Below are positions 52,501 to 60,825 of a DNA stretch of 64,000 nt, in pieces (the first letter of the stretch is position 1; each line of letters starts with the position of its first letter). The notes beneath the pieces are model-generated. The model saw only the letters and a list, made by a program, of their open reading frames with translations, was not told the DNA's origin and ran no database searches. Source of the DNA: Gemmatimonadota bacterium (lineage in GTDB: Bacteria > Gemmatimonadota > Gemmatimonadetes > Gemmatimonadales > GWC2-71-9); assembly GCA_009692115.1 (NCBI GenBank), contig SHZU01000004.1:202275-266274 (forward strand), given 5' to 3'. Made by a program: the position numbers and the translations under genes.

Positions 52501-52885
52501 CCGGGAACGGCTCCGCTATATGCGGGCCGCTTTGGTGGAGGCCCCCCGGGCCGATCCCGGTCTCTCGGCTCGGATGGATTCGGTGACCCGGACCTTCTCG
52601 GCATTGAGCCTCCGGCTGCGGGGCGATCCGATCCGGCGGCGGCTCGACGAGTCGGCGGTCCCGTCGATTCAAGATCGCGTCGGCGAGGTCATCGGCGGGC
52701 ATTGGGAGACCCGACAAACCCCGACGGCCACCCAGCGCCGGGAGATCGAGGTGGCCACGGCCGAGTTTGGGGTGGTGGCGCGCGCGCTGGCGGAGGTGGT
52801 CGAGGGGGATTTGGTGAAGATTGAAGCCGCGCTCGAAGCGGCGGGCGCTCCGTGGACTCCGGGGAGGCGGGTGCCGGTTCCCTGA
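49592..52885 (+). CDS. Large secreted VPS10/BNR-repeat beta-propeller protein
   Basis: A 1097-residue exported propeller protein. The signal peptide is in the first 27 residues (GLLVVAISAGFIGSSGAQ). At least eight Asp-box (BNR) motifs are spaced through it, among them SRDGGRTW, SKDGGVTW, SADGGVTW, SRDKGESW, SFDEGATW, SEDRGSSW and TTDAGRTW, which define two sortilin/VPS10-type propellers. A C-terminal region from about residue 750 includes VNWDLRGPAPDPGEF and a charged helical stretch. Proteins of this type are annotated as glycosyl hydrolases or sortilin-like without a known reaction. It is transcribed alone. Confidence 0.88.
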   Translation: MTNPHSIRRGGLLVVAISAGFIGSSGAQVPDTNAIKKAAAGLMVRSLGPALMSGRIADLEVNPRDKSTWYVAAGSGGVWKTTNAGTTFTPVFDDQPSYSIGEITLDPSNPEIVWVGTGENVSGRHVGWGDGVYRSRDGGRTWQRMGLAKSEHIGRILVHPKDGNVVLVAAEGPLWSAGGERGVYRSKDGGVTWTPVLQIDEHTGVTDLEFDPSNPEVVYAAAYQRRRHVWGFLGGGPQSAIYKSADGGVTWRRLATGLPKGDMGKIGLAVTAADPSLVYATIEAGEGERGFYRSRDKGESWDKRNGYISGGTGPHYYQEIEASPTDPNRVYQMDVFFHVTRNGGATFDYLETGHEKHSDNHALWIDPADGRHLLAGTDSGVYESFDEGATWRHFRNLPLGQFYKVALSNTVPFYQVLGGAQDAGTQHGPSRTMNRDGIRNQDWYVPFGADGYGVAIDPRDDNILYLMSQEGNLYRKDRRTEEGLNIRPQPAPGDPPERWNWDSPLLLSPHNPDRVYFGSQRVWRSEDRGSSWTAISGDLTQGANRYERRFMGRVWSVDALHDNSAMSKYATLTAITESPVQAGVLMVGTDDGTVQVSANGGQNWIPAAPLPGLPLLSFINDVEASLFDARTAYVAADAHKIGDFSPYLFETTDAGRTWRPITGDLPKGTLVWSIQQDHVKPDLLFAGTESGIYFTINRGANWVKLSGGVPTISFRDLKIHRRDNDLVGATFGRGFYILDDYAPLREFGPAAFAAEARLFSVRDAWWFVPSQLGQAAGRPEAGSDDYTAANPPMGAIFTYYLREALTTARERREAAERALRDGAKDTPFPGFDQLRAEAAETAPRVLIRIADAAGRPVRWIVGSGAAGLHRVNWDLRGPAPDPGEFSQPGFRAPWESSPLGPLAAPGRYTAELMIVSAAGARRIGEPQGFEVKPVPNALPGTDYVAVAAFQHQVAELMRKLNGAGAEIDRARERLRYMRAALVEAPRADPGLSARMDSVTRTFSALSLRLRGDPIRRRLDESAVPSIQDRVGEVIGGHWETRQTPTATQRREIEVATAEFGVVARALAEVVEGDLVKIEAALEAAGAPWTPGRRVPVP

Positions 52886-52901
52886 TGGGGTCGGGTTCGC
52901 C

Positions 52902-53345
52902 CTAATCCTGGTAGGAGAACATCAGCGCGTGGAACCGCCACCCCTCGCGCTGATGGATTGCCAGCAGCACCAGCCGGCCTCGGCTCGACTCGTCGTTCTG
53001 CCAGAAGACGAAGTCCGCCCAGACACTCGCCATCCGGCCTCGGCGCTCGATCCGGACGTTTTCGAGCCGCTCGCCCATTTTCTGGGTGGTGGCAAAACCG
53101 CGCTCCTGCGACCCGTAGAATTGATCCAGCCCCCGAACCGAGACCGCCCCCGCGGCGGTAGTCGATGCCACCGAGAACGTGGGGAGGAACAAGGATCGCC
53201 ACTGCGGCAGCGTTTCCTTGGTGTAAAGATCGATGTAGTCACTCACGAGCCGGTTGAGGGCTCGGTCGAGCTCTTCCGGCGACTGGCCCCGGGCTGCCGG
53301 AGCGATTGAACCAGCGAGGGCGACAACCAAGATGAGGTATTTCAT
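52902..53345 (-). CDS. Secreted NTF2-like (SnoaL/DUF4440-type) protein
   Basis: A 147-residue protein with a signal peptide (MKYLILVVALAGSIAPAARG). The mature part has an NTF2-like order: a helix (ELDRALNRLVSDYIDLYTKE), RSLFLPTFSV, QFYGSQERG and beta strands MASVWADFVFWQND and GRLVLLAIHQREGWRFHALM. Such domains bind small ligands or act as isomerases. No catalytic residues are assignable. It converges with the BNR protein gene. Confidence 0.75.
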   Translation of the reverse strand: MKYLILVVALAGSIAPAARGQSPEELDRALNRLVSDYIDLYTKETLPQWRSLFLPTFSVASTTAAGAVSVRGLDQFYGSQERGFATTQKMGERLENVRIERRGRMASVWADFVFWQNDESSRGRLVLLAIHQREGWRFHALMFSYQD

Positions 53346-53447
53346 CTCCGGAACCTATCATGCCCGGCGGGCGAACGCGACGGTTGCCGGTCACTCCTCT
53401 CGACGGTAGCATAGGAGCGGCGGGCTTATTCCTCGAGGATCGATCTG

Positions 53448-55211
53448 ATGCGGGTGACGCTGGTGACGCTGGTGGCCGGGCTCGTGTGGTCGGCGCTCTC
53501 CGGGACTCCGGGTCCGGCCGAGTGCCAGGACCTGGCGGTCGTTGTCGAGAAGAACCTCGAGGCCCGGATGCGTGACGGCGTGGTCCTCCGAGCGGATCTC
53601 TACCGGCCCGCCACCGCCGGCCGGTTTCCGGCCTTGCTGCAGCGAACGCCCTACTCGAAGAACCCGGGCCCCGGCGATGACCGGTTCCGCCGGTTAGCGG
53701 CGCGGGGATTCGTGGTGGCGGTCCAGGATACCAGGGGCCGCTATATGTCCGATGGCGCGGCCCGCCCGCACGATGAGGGCACGGACGGCTACGACACGGT
53801 GGAATGGCTGGCCGGCTTGCCGTGGGTCGATGGCCAGGTCGGGATGTTCGGCGGGAGCTACAGCGCCACGACCCAACTGCTCGCGGCGCCGCTCCGCCCG
53901 CCGCATCTGGTGGCATTGTTTCCCTCCGCGTCCTACGCCAGCCGGTACGACATGGTGTTCCAGGGCGGCGCGTTCTATCTCGCGGACGGTCTGTCCTGGA
54001 ATCTCGGCCAAGCCATGGATGTCCGCCGCCGGGTTCTCCAACCGACCGCCGACCGGGACGGCGAAATCGGGCTGTCGCCGGCCGACCGGCAGCTCCTCCA
54101 GACCCGCTGGCTCTGGGACCTTCCGCTGGTGGCGATGGACGCACTCGACCTCAAACGATCCATGCCGGGCTATTTCGAGATGCTGGCGCACCCGTCCTAC
54201 GATGACTATTGGGCCCGGTTCGACGTGGCGGCGCGCTACTCACGGTTCGAGGTGCCGGCCTACCACCTGACCGGGTGGTACGACGCGCTGCTCAACGGCA
54301 CCCTCCGGAATTTCTCGGGCCTTCGGTCGGGGGCCGGGACCGACCGGGCCCGCCGAAATCAGCGGTTGATCGTCGGCCCGTGGACCCACGCTAGGCCTAC
54401 CGTCGGCTCGACAACGATTGGGACGGTCAGCTACGGGGCCGACGCCGGCCTCGAGTCGTTCGAGTTGATGGTCCGGTGGTTCGATCACTGGATGCGGGCG
54501 GGTAACGAGTCGGACTATTCGGGTGCACCGGTCCGGATCTTCGTGATGGGTGAGAACCGGTGGCGCGATGAGTCGGAGTGGCCGCTCGCTCGGGCTCGGC
54601 AGACCGAATACTATCTGGGCGGCGGCCGGAGATTGAGCCAAGTGGCGCCCGCTCCGGCCGAGGCACCCGATCGGTTCGACTACGATCCGGCGAATCCGGT
54701 GCCGACCGGCGCCACCGGCGCCTATTCCCGGGCGCCAACCGATCAGCGGGCCGTCGAGTCGCGACCGGACGTTCTCGTGTACTCGACGGAACCGTTGGTC
54801 ACCGCGGTGGAGGTGACCGGGCCGGTCGTGCTGACGCTCTGGGTTTCGTCCTCGGCCAAGGATACGGATTTCACCGGCCGTCTGGTGGACGTCCATCCTG
54901 ATGGAACCACCCGGGCGCTGACCGACGGGATTCTCCGGGCCCGCTACCGGTCAGGCAAGACCACTCCCGCGCCGCTCGAACCCGGCAAACCCTACGAGTT
55001 GACCATCGACCTCGGCGCCACCAGCAACCTGTTCTTGCCAGGCCACCGGATCCGGCTCGAGGTCTCCAGTAGCAACTTTCCCCGCTACGATCGGAATCCC
55101 AACACCGGCGCGCCGTTCGGCCAGTCGTCTGAGTTGAGTGTGGCGCACCAAACGATTTGGCACGACCGGAACCGCCCGTCGCGGCTCACGTTGCCGGTGG
55201 TACCCCGGTAG
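53448..55211 (+). CDS. CocE/NonD family hydrolase (X-Pro dipeptidyl-peptidase-like)
   Basis: A 587-residue exported alpha/beta hydrolase of the S15/CocE family, which includes cocaine esterase and alpha-amino-acid ester hydrolases. A signal peptide is followed by LEARMRDGVVLRADLYRPAT. The nucleophile is S137 in GGSYSATT, and a cap domain and a C-terminal jelly-roll (PLVTAVEVTGPVVLTLWVSS) follow. The final part (GHRIRLEVSSSNFPRYDRNP) is the family hallmark. Typical substrates are esters or X-Pro peptides. A small membrane-anchored protein follows 35 bp downstream. Confidence 0.9.
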   Translation: MRVTLVTLVAGLVWSALSGTPGPAECQDLAVVVEKNLEARMRDGVVLRADLYRPATAGRFPALLQRTPYSKNPGPGDDRFRRLAARGFVVAVQDTRGRYMSDGAARPHDEGTDGYDTVEWLAGLPWVDGQVGMFGGSYSATTQLLAAPLRPPHLVALFPSASYASRYDMVFQGGAFYLADGLSWNLGQAMDVRRRVLQPTADRDGEIGLSPADRQLLQTRWLWDLPLVAMDALDLKRSMPGYFEMLAHPSYDDYWARFDVAARYSRFEVPAYHLTGWYDALLNGTLRNFSGLRSGAGTDRARRNQRLIVGPWTHARPTVGSTTIGTVSYGADAGLESFELMVRWFDHWMRAGNESDYSGAPVRIFVMGENRWRDESEWPLARARQTEYYLGGGRRLSQVAPAPAEAPDRFDYDPANPVPTGATGAYSRAPTDQRAVESRPDVLVYSTEPLVTAVEVTGPVVLTLWVSSSAKDTDFTGRLVDVHPDGTTRALTDGILRARYRSGKTTPAPLEPGKPYELTIDLGATSNLFLPGHRIRLEVSSSNFPRYDRNPNTGAPFGQSSELSVAHQTIWHDRNRPSRLTLPVVPR

Positions 55212-55246
55212 CCCCGACCTACCCTCGATCGAATAGGAACATCGTT

Positions 55247-55714
55247 ATGAGCACTCCCGCGAAACGTGGTCCCGCCCGGTTGATCCTGGGCCTTCTGGTG
55301 TTGGTCGTCGTCATCGTCGGGTTCATCCAGCGAGATACCATCGCGGGCCTCATCCTCAAGGGCGGCGACGTACCCCTGACGGGCGAAGCCGCCCAGAGCA
55401 GTCCGGACGCCAAACTCGCGATCGACTTCCTGGCCGCCCTTCGTGGAGCGGACCAGGACATGTTGGGACAACTCACGACCGCCGAGCAAGCGGTACGGAT
55501 CCGGCAGGAATCCGACCAACCCACGCCGGAATACCAGGACACGAAGAGCATGATGCTCGCTGACCTGCCCGCCGAGCCCGCCGACCTCCAGGCCAGGATC
55601 AAGAGCGTGAAGATTCACGAGAACCGCGGCATGGTCACCTTCGAAACCAAGGCCAATTCCTGGTTCGTGACGCTCGAACAGGTAAACGGGGCGTGGAATG
55701 TGGCGGGATTCTAG
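55247..55714 (+). CDS. Membrane-anchored protein of unknown function
   Basis: A 155-residue protein with one N-terminal transmembrane helix (LILGLLVLVVVIVGFI) preceded by lysine/arginine residues, so the remainder is extracytoplasmic. The soluble part has a helical stretch (SSPDAKLAIDFLAALRGADQ) and a beta segment near the end (NRGMVTFETKANSWFVTLEQ). It resembles small DUF4878-like lipoproteins in layout but has no recognised family. AGGAA precedes ATG 55247; a 30-codon extension is rejected. Confidence 0.65.
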   Translation: MSTPAKRGPARLILGLLVLVVVIVGFIQRDTIAGLILKGGDVPLTGEAAQSSPDAKLAIDFLAALRGADQDMLGQLTTAEQAVRIRQESDQPTPEYQDTKSMMLADLPAEPADLQARIKSVKIHENRGMVTFETKANSWFVTLEQVNGAWNVAGF

Positions 55715-55726
55715 CGGGCCACCGCG

Positions 55727-56202
55727 GCGATCCGAGATAGCCCAGCGTCCGAATTCTACTTGAACCACCCGATCCCGTACTCGAGGACGTAAAGACTCCC
55801 GTCCGGTCCAAGTTCCACATCGATCGGTGCCGCGAACTTCACCCCGGGCAGGAATGGCTCCATTGCCTCGTAGTCGCCGCCGGCGGTCAACGTCACCACT
55901 TTCATCCAGTTTCGAATCCAGTCGTAGATCAGCAGCTTGCCGTCGTAGTACCCGGGCACCGCGCCGCCCCCAGGATAACGCTCCGCCCGAAACACCGGTC
56001 CCGCCATCGCGGACCGGCCGCTGGTACCGGTCGCTGGAAAATCGGGCGACGCCGGGTAGGGATACCAGATAAATGCCGGCAGGGCCTTCGGGAACTCTCG
56101 AAGGCCAGAGTTGGCCCTTGACTCGTTGATCGGCCGGCCGGGATCGCATAGCGGTCCGGTGGTGCCGGTCGTGTGGTCGTATTGGCGATAGGGGTTGCCG
56201 CC
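55727..56202 (-). pseudogene. PQQ-dependent sugar dehydrogenase-like protein, C-terminal remnant with in-frame stop
   Basis: The frame contains only the last part of a sorbosone/glucose dehydrogenase-like propeller: YRQYDHTTGTTGPLCD, NESRANSGLREFPKALPAFI, AMAGPVF, YYDGKLLIYDWIRNWMKVVT and LGPDGSLYVLEYGIGWFK. A TAG at 55756 interrupts it, but NSDAGLSRI continues in the same frame after the stop, matching the usual family sequence. The 5' end is lost at about 56203, where a phosphodiesterase-fold fragment begins on the other strand. Confidence 0.75.
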
Positions 56203-56205
56203 GTC

Positions 56206-56750
56206 GTGGGTGCCCATTTCCAACCGCTGCCAGGGATCGAATTGATCGATCGGGACGTGCTGCTGATCGACACCACCCGCGTGCGAACGGAAGCGGGCCT
56301 CGTGGCGCGTACTTTCCAAAACAATATCGGCGTCCTCGCACCGGGAATCGACAAAAAGGCTGGCTTCATCGCGGCGCCGGTCACCATCGGCGACCTCCAT
56401 GTCACCCTGGTCACGACGCATCTCGAAGCCGATCTCGGACCCGGGAGCTCTCCATTGGTGAGCCGACTTTGGGCCGCCCAAGTCGCCGAGATCGCCGGAG
56501 TCCTCGGGTCGACCCCCCGGGCCATCGTTCTCGGCGACCTTAACGACGTGACCGGTTCTCCCATGGACCAAGTTCTCCGGGGCGCGGGCTTCACCGATGC
56601 CTAGCTTGCACTCAAGCCGAATGATAGCGGATTGACCGGTGGCTGCTTCCAGCCGGACCTGTCGGACCCCGCGCCGCACTGCCAAAGCCGAATCGACTTC
56701 TTTTCGTCCGGGGACTCGACTGCGGGAAGGACCTTCGGGGAAGCGTACGC
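56206..56750 (+). pseudogene. Endonuclease/exonuclease/phosphatase-family fragment with nonsense codon
   Basis: The frame from about 56206 reads LPGIELIDRDVLLIDTTRVR, then GFIAAPVTIGDLHVTLVTTH and IVLGDLNDVTGSPMDQVLRG, with the metal-binding GDLND motif. At 56602 a TAG replaces the expected Trp (GAGFTDA-stop-LALKPN), and the same frame continues LTGGCFQPDLSD and SRIDFFSSGD, as in the family. The N-terminus is missing at the junction with the dehydrogenase remnant. Two genes have therefore lost their 5' halves at one point. From 56751 to 56903 no coding sequence is recognised. Confidence 0.75.
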
Positions 56751-56903
56751 CGGGTCGGGATCCTGCCTTGGGAGCGCGTCCGGGAACCGGCCGGGCCAAT
56801 CTGGCCGTCGGATCACGCCGGGGTGGTTGGATCGTTCGCGGTATCGGGGCGCTCTTCGGAGGCGGCGCAGTCCAAGTAGACGCCCGGGCCGGGCCACCGC
56901 GAC

Positions 56904-58226
56904 TTACTGGTCGCTGGTGGCCGGCCGCGCGGGGCGGGAAAGCCGGAACATCAACACCGCCGCCCGCTCCGCCGCCATCTTGAGCGACGGGAGATAGACC
57001 CCCTCCTCAGGAGCATGGGCCCCGAACCCCTCCACGCCGAGGCCGTCGATCGCATCGATGATCGGCGCGACGAACGACACATCGCCGGCCCCGCGCCGCT
57101 CGGGTGGCAGGGCCTCGATGGCCGGGTAGCCAAGATCCTGGCTCACCCGATCGAAGATCGCGAGAATGGCCCGGTTGCCGTCGGTGGGCGGCATCCCGGG
57201 ATACCCGTCCTCGAAGGAGATCGTGGCGGTCGTACCCGGCAAATTGTTCGCAATGATCTCTCTCATCACCGTTCGAGCCGAGTCGAGCTGCCCCGGCGTC
57301 AGCGAGCGAAGATCGCCCTGGACCACCAGATGCTTGGCGATGATGTTGGTTTTGCTCGCCGCCTTGCCGCTCACCGCGGTGCTGTCGAACGACACGTCGG
57401 TGCCTCCGACGATGGTGCCTGGATTAAAGGTCAGGTACGGCTGCTTCGACAGCCGTTCTCGAAACTCGTTCAGGATCCTGGCGGCCTCGAAGATCGCGCC
57501 GTAACCGGACCCGTCCCGAAAAATGGCCGACGAGTGGCCTTGGCGGCCCCGGACGGTGAGAATCCAACCCGAGGCACCCCGGCGGGCAATCGTGGCGGTG
57601 CGGGCGTCGCCCCCTTCGAACGCGAGGGCCACGTCGCTCCGGCGGGCCGCATCGAGGAGGTCTTTCCGGGAGACACTGAGCGGCCGCCCCGCGCTTTCCT
57701 CGTCGCCCGTCATGACGACGATGACCTGGACTTGATCGAGCGCGCCGGCCTGCTTCAGGGCCTGGAGCGCCAGGATCATCGCCACGTTGCCACCCTTCAT
57801 ATCCGCCGCTCCGGCGCCCCGGGCCACCGAATCCCGCTGGACGAATCGCTGTCCCTGGCCTTCGAACACCGTGTCGAGATGGCCGATCAGCAGGATCCGC
57901 TTGCCCCCGGTTGCGAACTGGGGACCGCGCCACTCGGCCACCAAGTGACCGGCCCGACCGAGCGAGGCCGGCATTGCAGCCCAACGGGTCGTGAAACCTA
58001 ACGCCGTCAGTTCACGCTGGTATGCCTGGCCGACGGCCCGGACGCCGGCCAAGTTGAGCGTACCGCTCGGGATGTCCACGGTGCGCTGGAGCAACCCGAC
58101 GGCCGAATCGTAGTGGGCCGCAACGGCCGCCCGGATCCGGGACTCGAGTGGTGAGAGCGCTTGGGCCCGGGCGCTGGTGAACGAGGCCCCGGCGATCAGG
58201 GTGGCGATGAGGCAGAGTCGGGTCAT
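56904..58226 (-). CDS. Secreted M20 family metallopeptidase
   Basis: A 440-residue exported co-catalytic zinc peptidase of the M20/M25/M40 family (carboxypeptidase G2 and succinyl-diaminopimelate desuccinylase relatives). The signal peptide is MTRLCLIATLIAGASFTSAR. The zinc motif HLDTVFEG is followed by GAADMKGG and the general base in GDEESAG. The dimerisation domain includes RRGASGWILTVRGRQGHSSA, and a late GAHAPEEG holds the last metal histidine. Likely action: hydrolysis of peptide or folyl-type amides outside the cytoplasm. Confidence 0.9.
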   Translation of the reverse strand: MTRLCLIATLIAGASFTSARAQALSPLESRIRAAVAAHYDSAVGLLQRTVDIPSGTLNLAGVRAVGQAYQRELTALGFTTRWAAMPASLGRAGHLVAEWRGPQFATGGKRILLIGHLDTVFEGQGQRFVQRDSVARGAGAADMKGGNVAMILALQALKQAGALDQVQVIVVMTGDEESAGRPLSVSRKDLLDAARRSDVALAFEGGDARTATIARRGASGWILTVRGRQGHSSAIFRDGSGYGAIFEAARILNEFRERLSKQPYLTFNPGTIVGGTDVSFDSTAVSGKAASKTNIIAKHLVVQGDLRSLTPGQLDSARTVMREIIANNLPGTTATISFEDGYPGMPPTDGNRAILAIFDRVSQDLGYPAIEALPPERRGAGDVSFVAPIIDAIDGLGVEGFGAHAPEEGVYLPSLKMAAERAAVLMFRLSRPARPATSDQ

Positions 58227-58299
58227 GCCGCAAAGATACCGACCGGCACCTTGCTCCGCACGATCCGTCGCGGCGATTGTTCACTCGGGAGGATTCCTC

Positions 58300-59304
58300 A
58301 TGACGCATCTGATCGTACTCGCGGCCTTGGTGTCCCAGGCCCCTTCGATCGAGCAGCAGAATTCCGGCACCACCGTTCGGCTTCAGGCAGTATCCGCGGT
58401 CACCGACCGGGTGGCCTGGGCCAGCGGCACCGGTGGCACCTTCACCCGGACGGTCGACGGCGGCGCCACCTGGCTGGCCGGCGTTGTACCCGGCGCCGAT
58501 TCGCTCGAGTTCCGCGATGTCCATGGCTTCGATGCCGATCGGGCAGTGCTACTGGCGGCCGGCCCCGGCGACAAATCCCGCCTCTATCACACCAGCGACG
58601 GCGGGGCCCACTGGACGCTGGCGTGGACCAATCCCGACCCCAAAGGCTTTTTCGATTGCATCGACTTCCATGGATTGGCCGGCGTGGTGGTCGGTGACGC
58701 GGTGGCCGGACATTTTCCGCTGCTGAAGACGACGGATGGGGGCCGAACCTGGGCTCCATACACGCCGCCGGGCGCCGTCGCCCTTGGCGCGGTTGACGGC
58801 GAAGGCGCGTTTGCGGCGAGCGGCACCTGCGTCGTGCTGCAACCGGACCAAAGCGTCTGGGTCGGAACTGCCAAGGCCGGCCGGGTTCTTCGATTTGGCA
58901 TGGACAAAGCCGAGGCATTCGAACCGCCGATGCTCCGTGGCGGGGCGTCCGAAGGAATTTCGACGCTGGTGTTTCGGGATGCGCGGACCGGGATGGCCGG
59001 GGGCGGCGACTACACCAAGCCAACCCAGTTCTCCGACAACGTGGCCGTGACGACCGATGGGGGCCGCACCTGGACCGCCGGCGCCCGGCCCCCGTTCAGC
59101 GGGGCGGTTTTTGGGCTGGCCTATGTGCAGTCCCGCCCGACGACGGTGGTCGCGATCGGTATGAAGGGCGCCGCCTGGTCCGCCGACAACGGCAAGACCT
59201 GGAGCACCCTCGACGGCAATGACTACTGGGGAATCGGATTCGGCCGGGCCGGGGCCGGCTGGATCTCCGGCCCGAAAGGCCGGATCGCGAAGGTGACGTT
59301 CTAG
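58300..59304 (+). CDS. YCF48/BNR-type beta-propeller protein, secreted
   Basis: A 334-residue protein with a short signal peptide and five Asp-box-like motifs (TVDGGATW, TSDGGAHW, TTDGGRTW twice and SADNGKTW). This layout resembles the photosystem II stability factor YCF48-like and oxidoreductase-associated propellers. A GGAGG Shine-Dalgarno precedes ATG 58300; the longer frame is rejected. No catalytic residues are seen. It diverges from the M20 peptidase and converges with the aquaporin. Confidence 0.85.
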   Translation: MTHLIVLAALVSQAPSIEQQNSGTTVRLQAVSAVTDRVAWASGTGGTFTRTVDGGATWLAGVVPGADSLEFRDVHGFDADRAVLLAAGPGDKSRLYHTSDGGAHWTLAWTNPDPKGFFDCIDFHGLAGVVVGDAVAGHFPLLKTTDGGRTWAPYTPPGAVALGAVDGEGAFAASGTCVVLQPDQSVWVGTAKAGRVLRFGMDKAEAFEPPMLRGGASEGISTLVFRDARTGMAGGGDYTKPTQFSDNVAVTTDGGRTWTAGARPPFSGAVFGLAYVQSRPTTVVAIGMKGAAWSADNGKTWSTLDGNDYWGIGFGRAGAGWISGPKGRIAKVTF

Positions 59305-59308
59305 TGGT

Positions 59309-59944
59309 CTACGCTTCAGGGTCCAGAATTGTGAAGACCGCCGCCGCGAGTGCCCCCCCGGCCAACGGGCCGACGACGTAGAACCAAAGCGCCCCCCAGC
59401 TGCCCCCGCTCATCGTCGCATTGATGAGCGTGGGGCCGATCCCGACCGCCGGGTTGAAGGCGCCACCGGAGATCCCGCCGCCCGCAAAAGCCGCCACCAT
59501 CACCGTCATGCCGGTGGCCAGTCCATAGTACGAGTTGCCCTGGGTCTTCTTGGAAGTGGCCGTGGTTAAGACCACCAGGGCCAACGCAAAGGTATAGAGG
59601 GTTTCCACCAACAAGACCGCCAGATTCGACGCGTTGGCACTCGGCGCCGGTGCAAAGGTCTGCCCGGTAATCAAGTTGACGACGAACGCCGCCGCCGTTG
59701 CCCCAACGAGCTGACTCAGGACATACGGGAAGAAATCACCCGCCGGCAACGCCCCCCGGATGGTGGCCGCCAGCGACACCGCCGGGTTATAATGCCCGCC
59801 CGAGATCTGGCCGCCCATGTAAACCATGATCATCACCGACGTGCCGTAGGCAAGTGGCGTAAACTCGGACCCGGCCGTCACCGTCAGCCCAACGGTCAGC
59901 ACCAGAAAAAACGTCCCGATAAACTCAGTCAGCAGCTTCCGCAC
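59309..59944 (-). CDS. MIP family channel (aquaporin)
   Basis: A 211-residue membrane channel. Both NPA boxes are present: N53 in GGHYNPAVSLA and N164 in GGAFNPAVGIG, each in a half-helix of the MIP fold. The start is GTG 59944 (VRKLLTEFIGTFFLVLTVGL) with GAGG 5 bp upstream; a longer ATG start 20 codons earlier would translate the dispersed GCCGAGYG repeat and is rejected. Glycerol versus water selectivity is not determined. Confidence 0.9.
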   Translation of the reverse strand: MRKLLTEFIGTFFLVLTVGLTVTAGSEFTPLAYGTSVMIMVYMGGQISGGHYNPAVSLAATIRGALPAGDFFPYVLSQLVGATAAAFVVNLITGQTFAPAPSANASNLAVLLVETLYTFALALVVLTTATSKKTQGNSYYGLATGMTVMVAAFAGGGISGGAFNPAVGIGPTLINATMSGGSWGALWFYVVGPLAGGALAAAVFTILDPEA

Positions 59945-59969
59945 AGCGACCTCGGTGGTGGGGTCTCGG

Positions 59970-60002
59970 ACTCGGCGCTCGGCCGAGTGCCGAGTGCCGA
60001 GC
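59970..60002. repeat. Dispersed GCCGAGYG repeat, copy 5, palindromic form
   Basis: ACTCGGCGCTCGG faces CCGAGTGCCGAGT (12 of 13 complementary), followed by another GCCGAGC unit. It is the only copy with an inverted arm and could fold on the transcript. Confidence 0.75.
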
Positions 60003-60037
60003 AAACATACCCCGTGGACGCCCGATCGCTAGACCGC

Positions 60038-60808
60038 TTACCGAGTGGTTGCCCTGTCAATCGCAACCCGGGCCGCGTCGGTCAAGACCAGAGACCCACT
60101 GATGCCGGCGCGGGTGGCCAGTAGTTCATCCCACCGCTCGGTTCCAGCCCAAAACACCTTTTTCAACTCGGCCATGGCCGCCGGATTGCATCCGGCCAGC
60201 CACCGCGCCCGCTGGCCGAGCGCGTCGTCCAGGGCCTCGACGTTCAGAGCAACCTCGGCATACAGCCCGTGGGTGAGGGCCCAGTCGGCGGTCCGCCAAT
60301 CGGCGTCGACGCTCATGGCGGCAAAGGCCCCGAGGCCGATTTTCTTCTCGATGACCGGGCCCACCACGAACGGCCCGATCCCCACCGCGAGTTCGCTCAG
60401 CTTGACCGCCGATCCGGACGTGCCGATGGCCCAGTCGGCCGCGGCGATGACTCCGACGCCGCCGCCCGCCGCTTTGCCGTGGGCCCGAACCAAGACGAAC
60501 TTGGGGCACCGGATCATGGCCAGGATCACCCGGGTAAATCCTGAAAAGAATCGCTGGCCTTGTTCCGGAGTGGCAATCGATCGGAGTTCATCGAACGACG
60601 CCCCGGCGCAGAACGGCCCGGTGCCGGTGCTCGTGAGCACGATGACCCGGGCGCCGGGGTCTTGTCCCGCGGCGGCCACCGCCTCCGCCAACTGGTTGAG
60701 GATGGCGCTGGGCAGGGAGTTGCTCTTCGGATGGCCGAAGGTGATCGTGGCGATCCCGTCCGCGGTGGTCCGGATGACGTGTCCATCGTGAATCGGATCC
60801 TCAGACAC
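60038..60808 (-). CDS. Enoyl-CoA hydratase/isomerase family protein
   Basis: A 256-residue crotonase-fold enzyme. GTG 60808 has a GGAGG Shine-Dalgarno and gives VSEDPIHDGHVIRTTADG. The CoA-binding and oxyanion-hole pieces are FCAGASFDE and GKAAGGGVGVIAAADWAIG. The typical acidic pair of hydratases is not evident in KLSELAVGIGPFVVGPVIE, so an isomerase or other crotonase activity is possible. It lies 17 bp after the GntR gene on the same strand, so the two are probably co-transcribed. Confidence 0.85.
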   Translation of the reverse strand: MSEDPIHDGHVIRTTADGIATITFGHPKSNSLPSAILNQLAEAVAAAGQDPGARVIVLTSTGTGPFCAGASFDELRSIATPEQGQRFFSGFTRVILAMIRCPKFVLVRAHGKAAGGGVGVIAAADWAIGTSGSAVKLSELAVGIGPFVVGPVIEKKIGLGAFAAMSVDADWRTADWALTHGLYAEVALNVEALDDALGQRARWLAGCNPAAMAELKKVFWAGTERWDELLATRAGISGSLVLTDAARVAIDRATTR

Positions 60809-60825
60809 CCGACCTCCGTTGCTCG

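Noticed and set aside
53239-54144. 301-codon reverse open frame over the CocE hydrolase
   Set aside because: Arginine/proline-rich shadow frame with no family features.
5163-60002. CRISPR interpretation of the GCCGAGYG repeats
   Set aside because: Units are directly adjacent without spacers, only 7-8 bp long, and there are no cas genes.
59945-60004. 20-codon N-terminal extension of the aquaporin
   Set aside because: It is encoded by the dispersed repeat; the GTG at 59944 has a proper Shine-Dalgarno and gives the family N-terminus.
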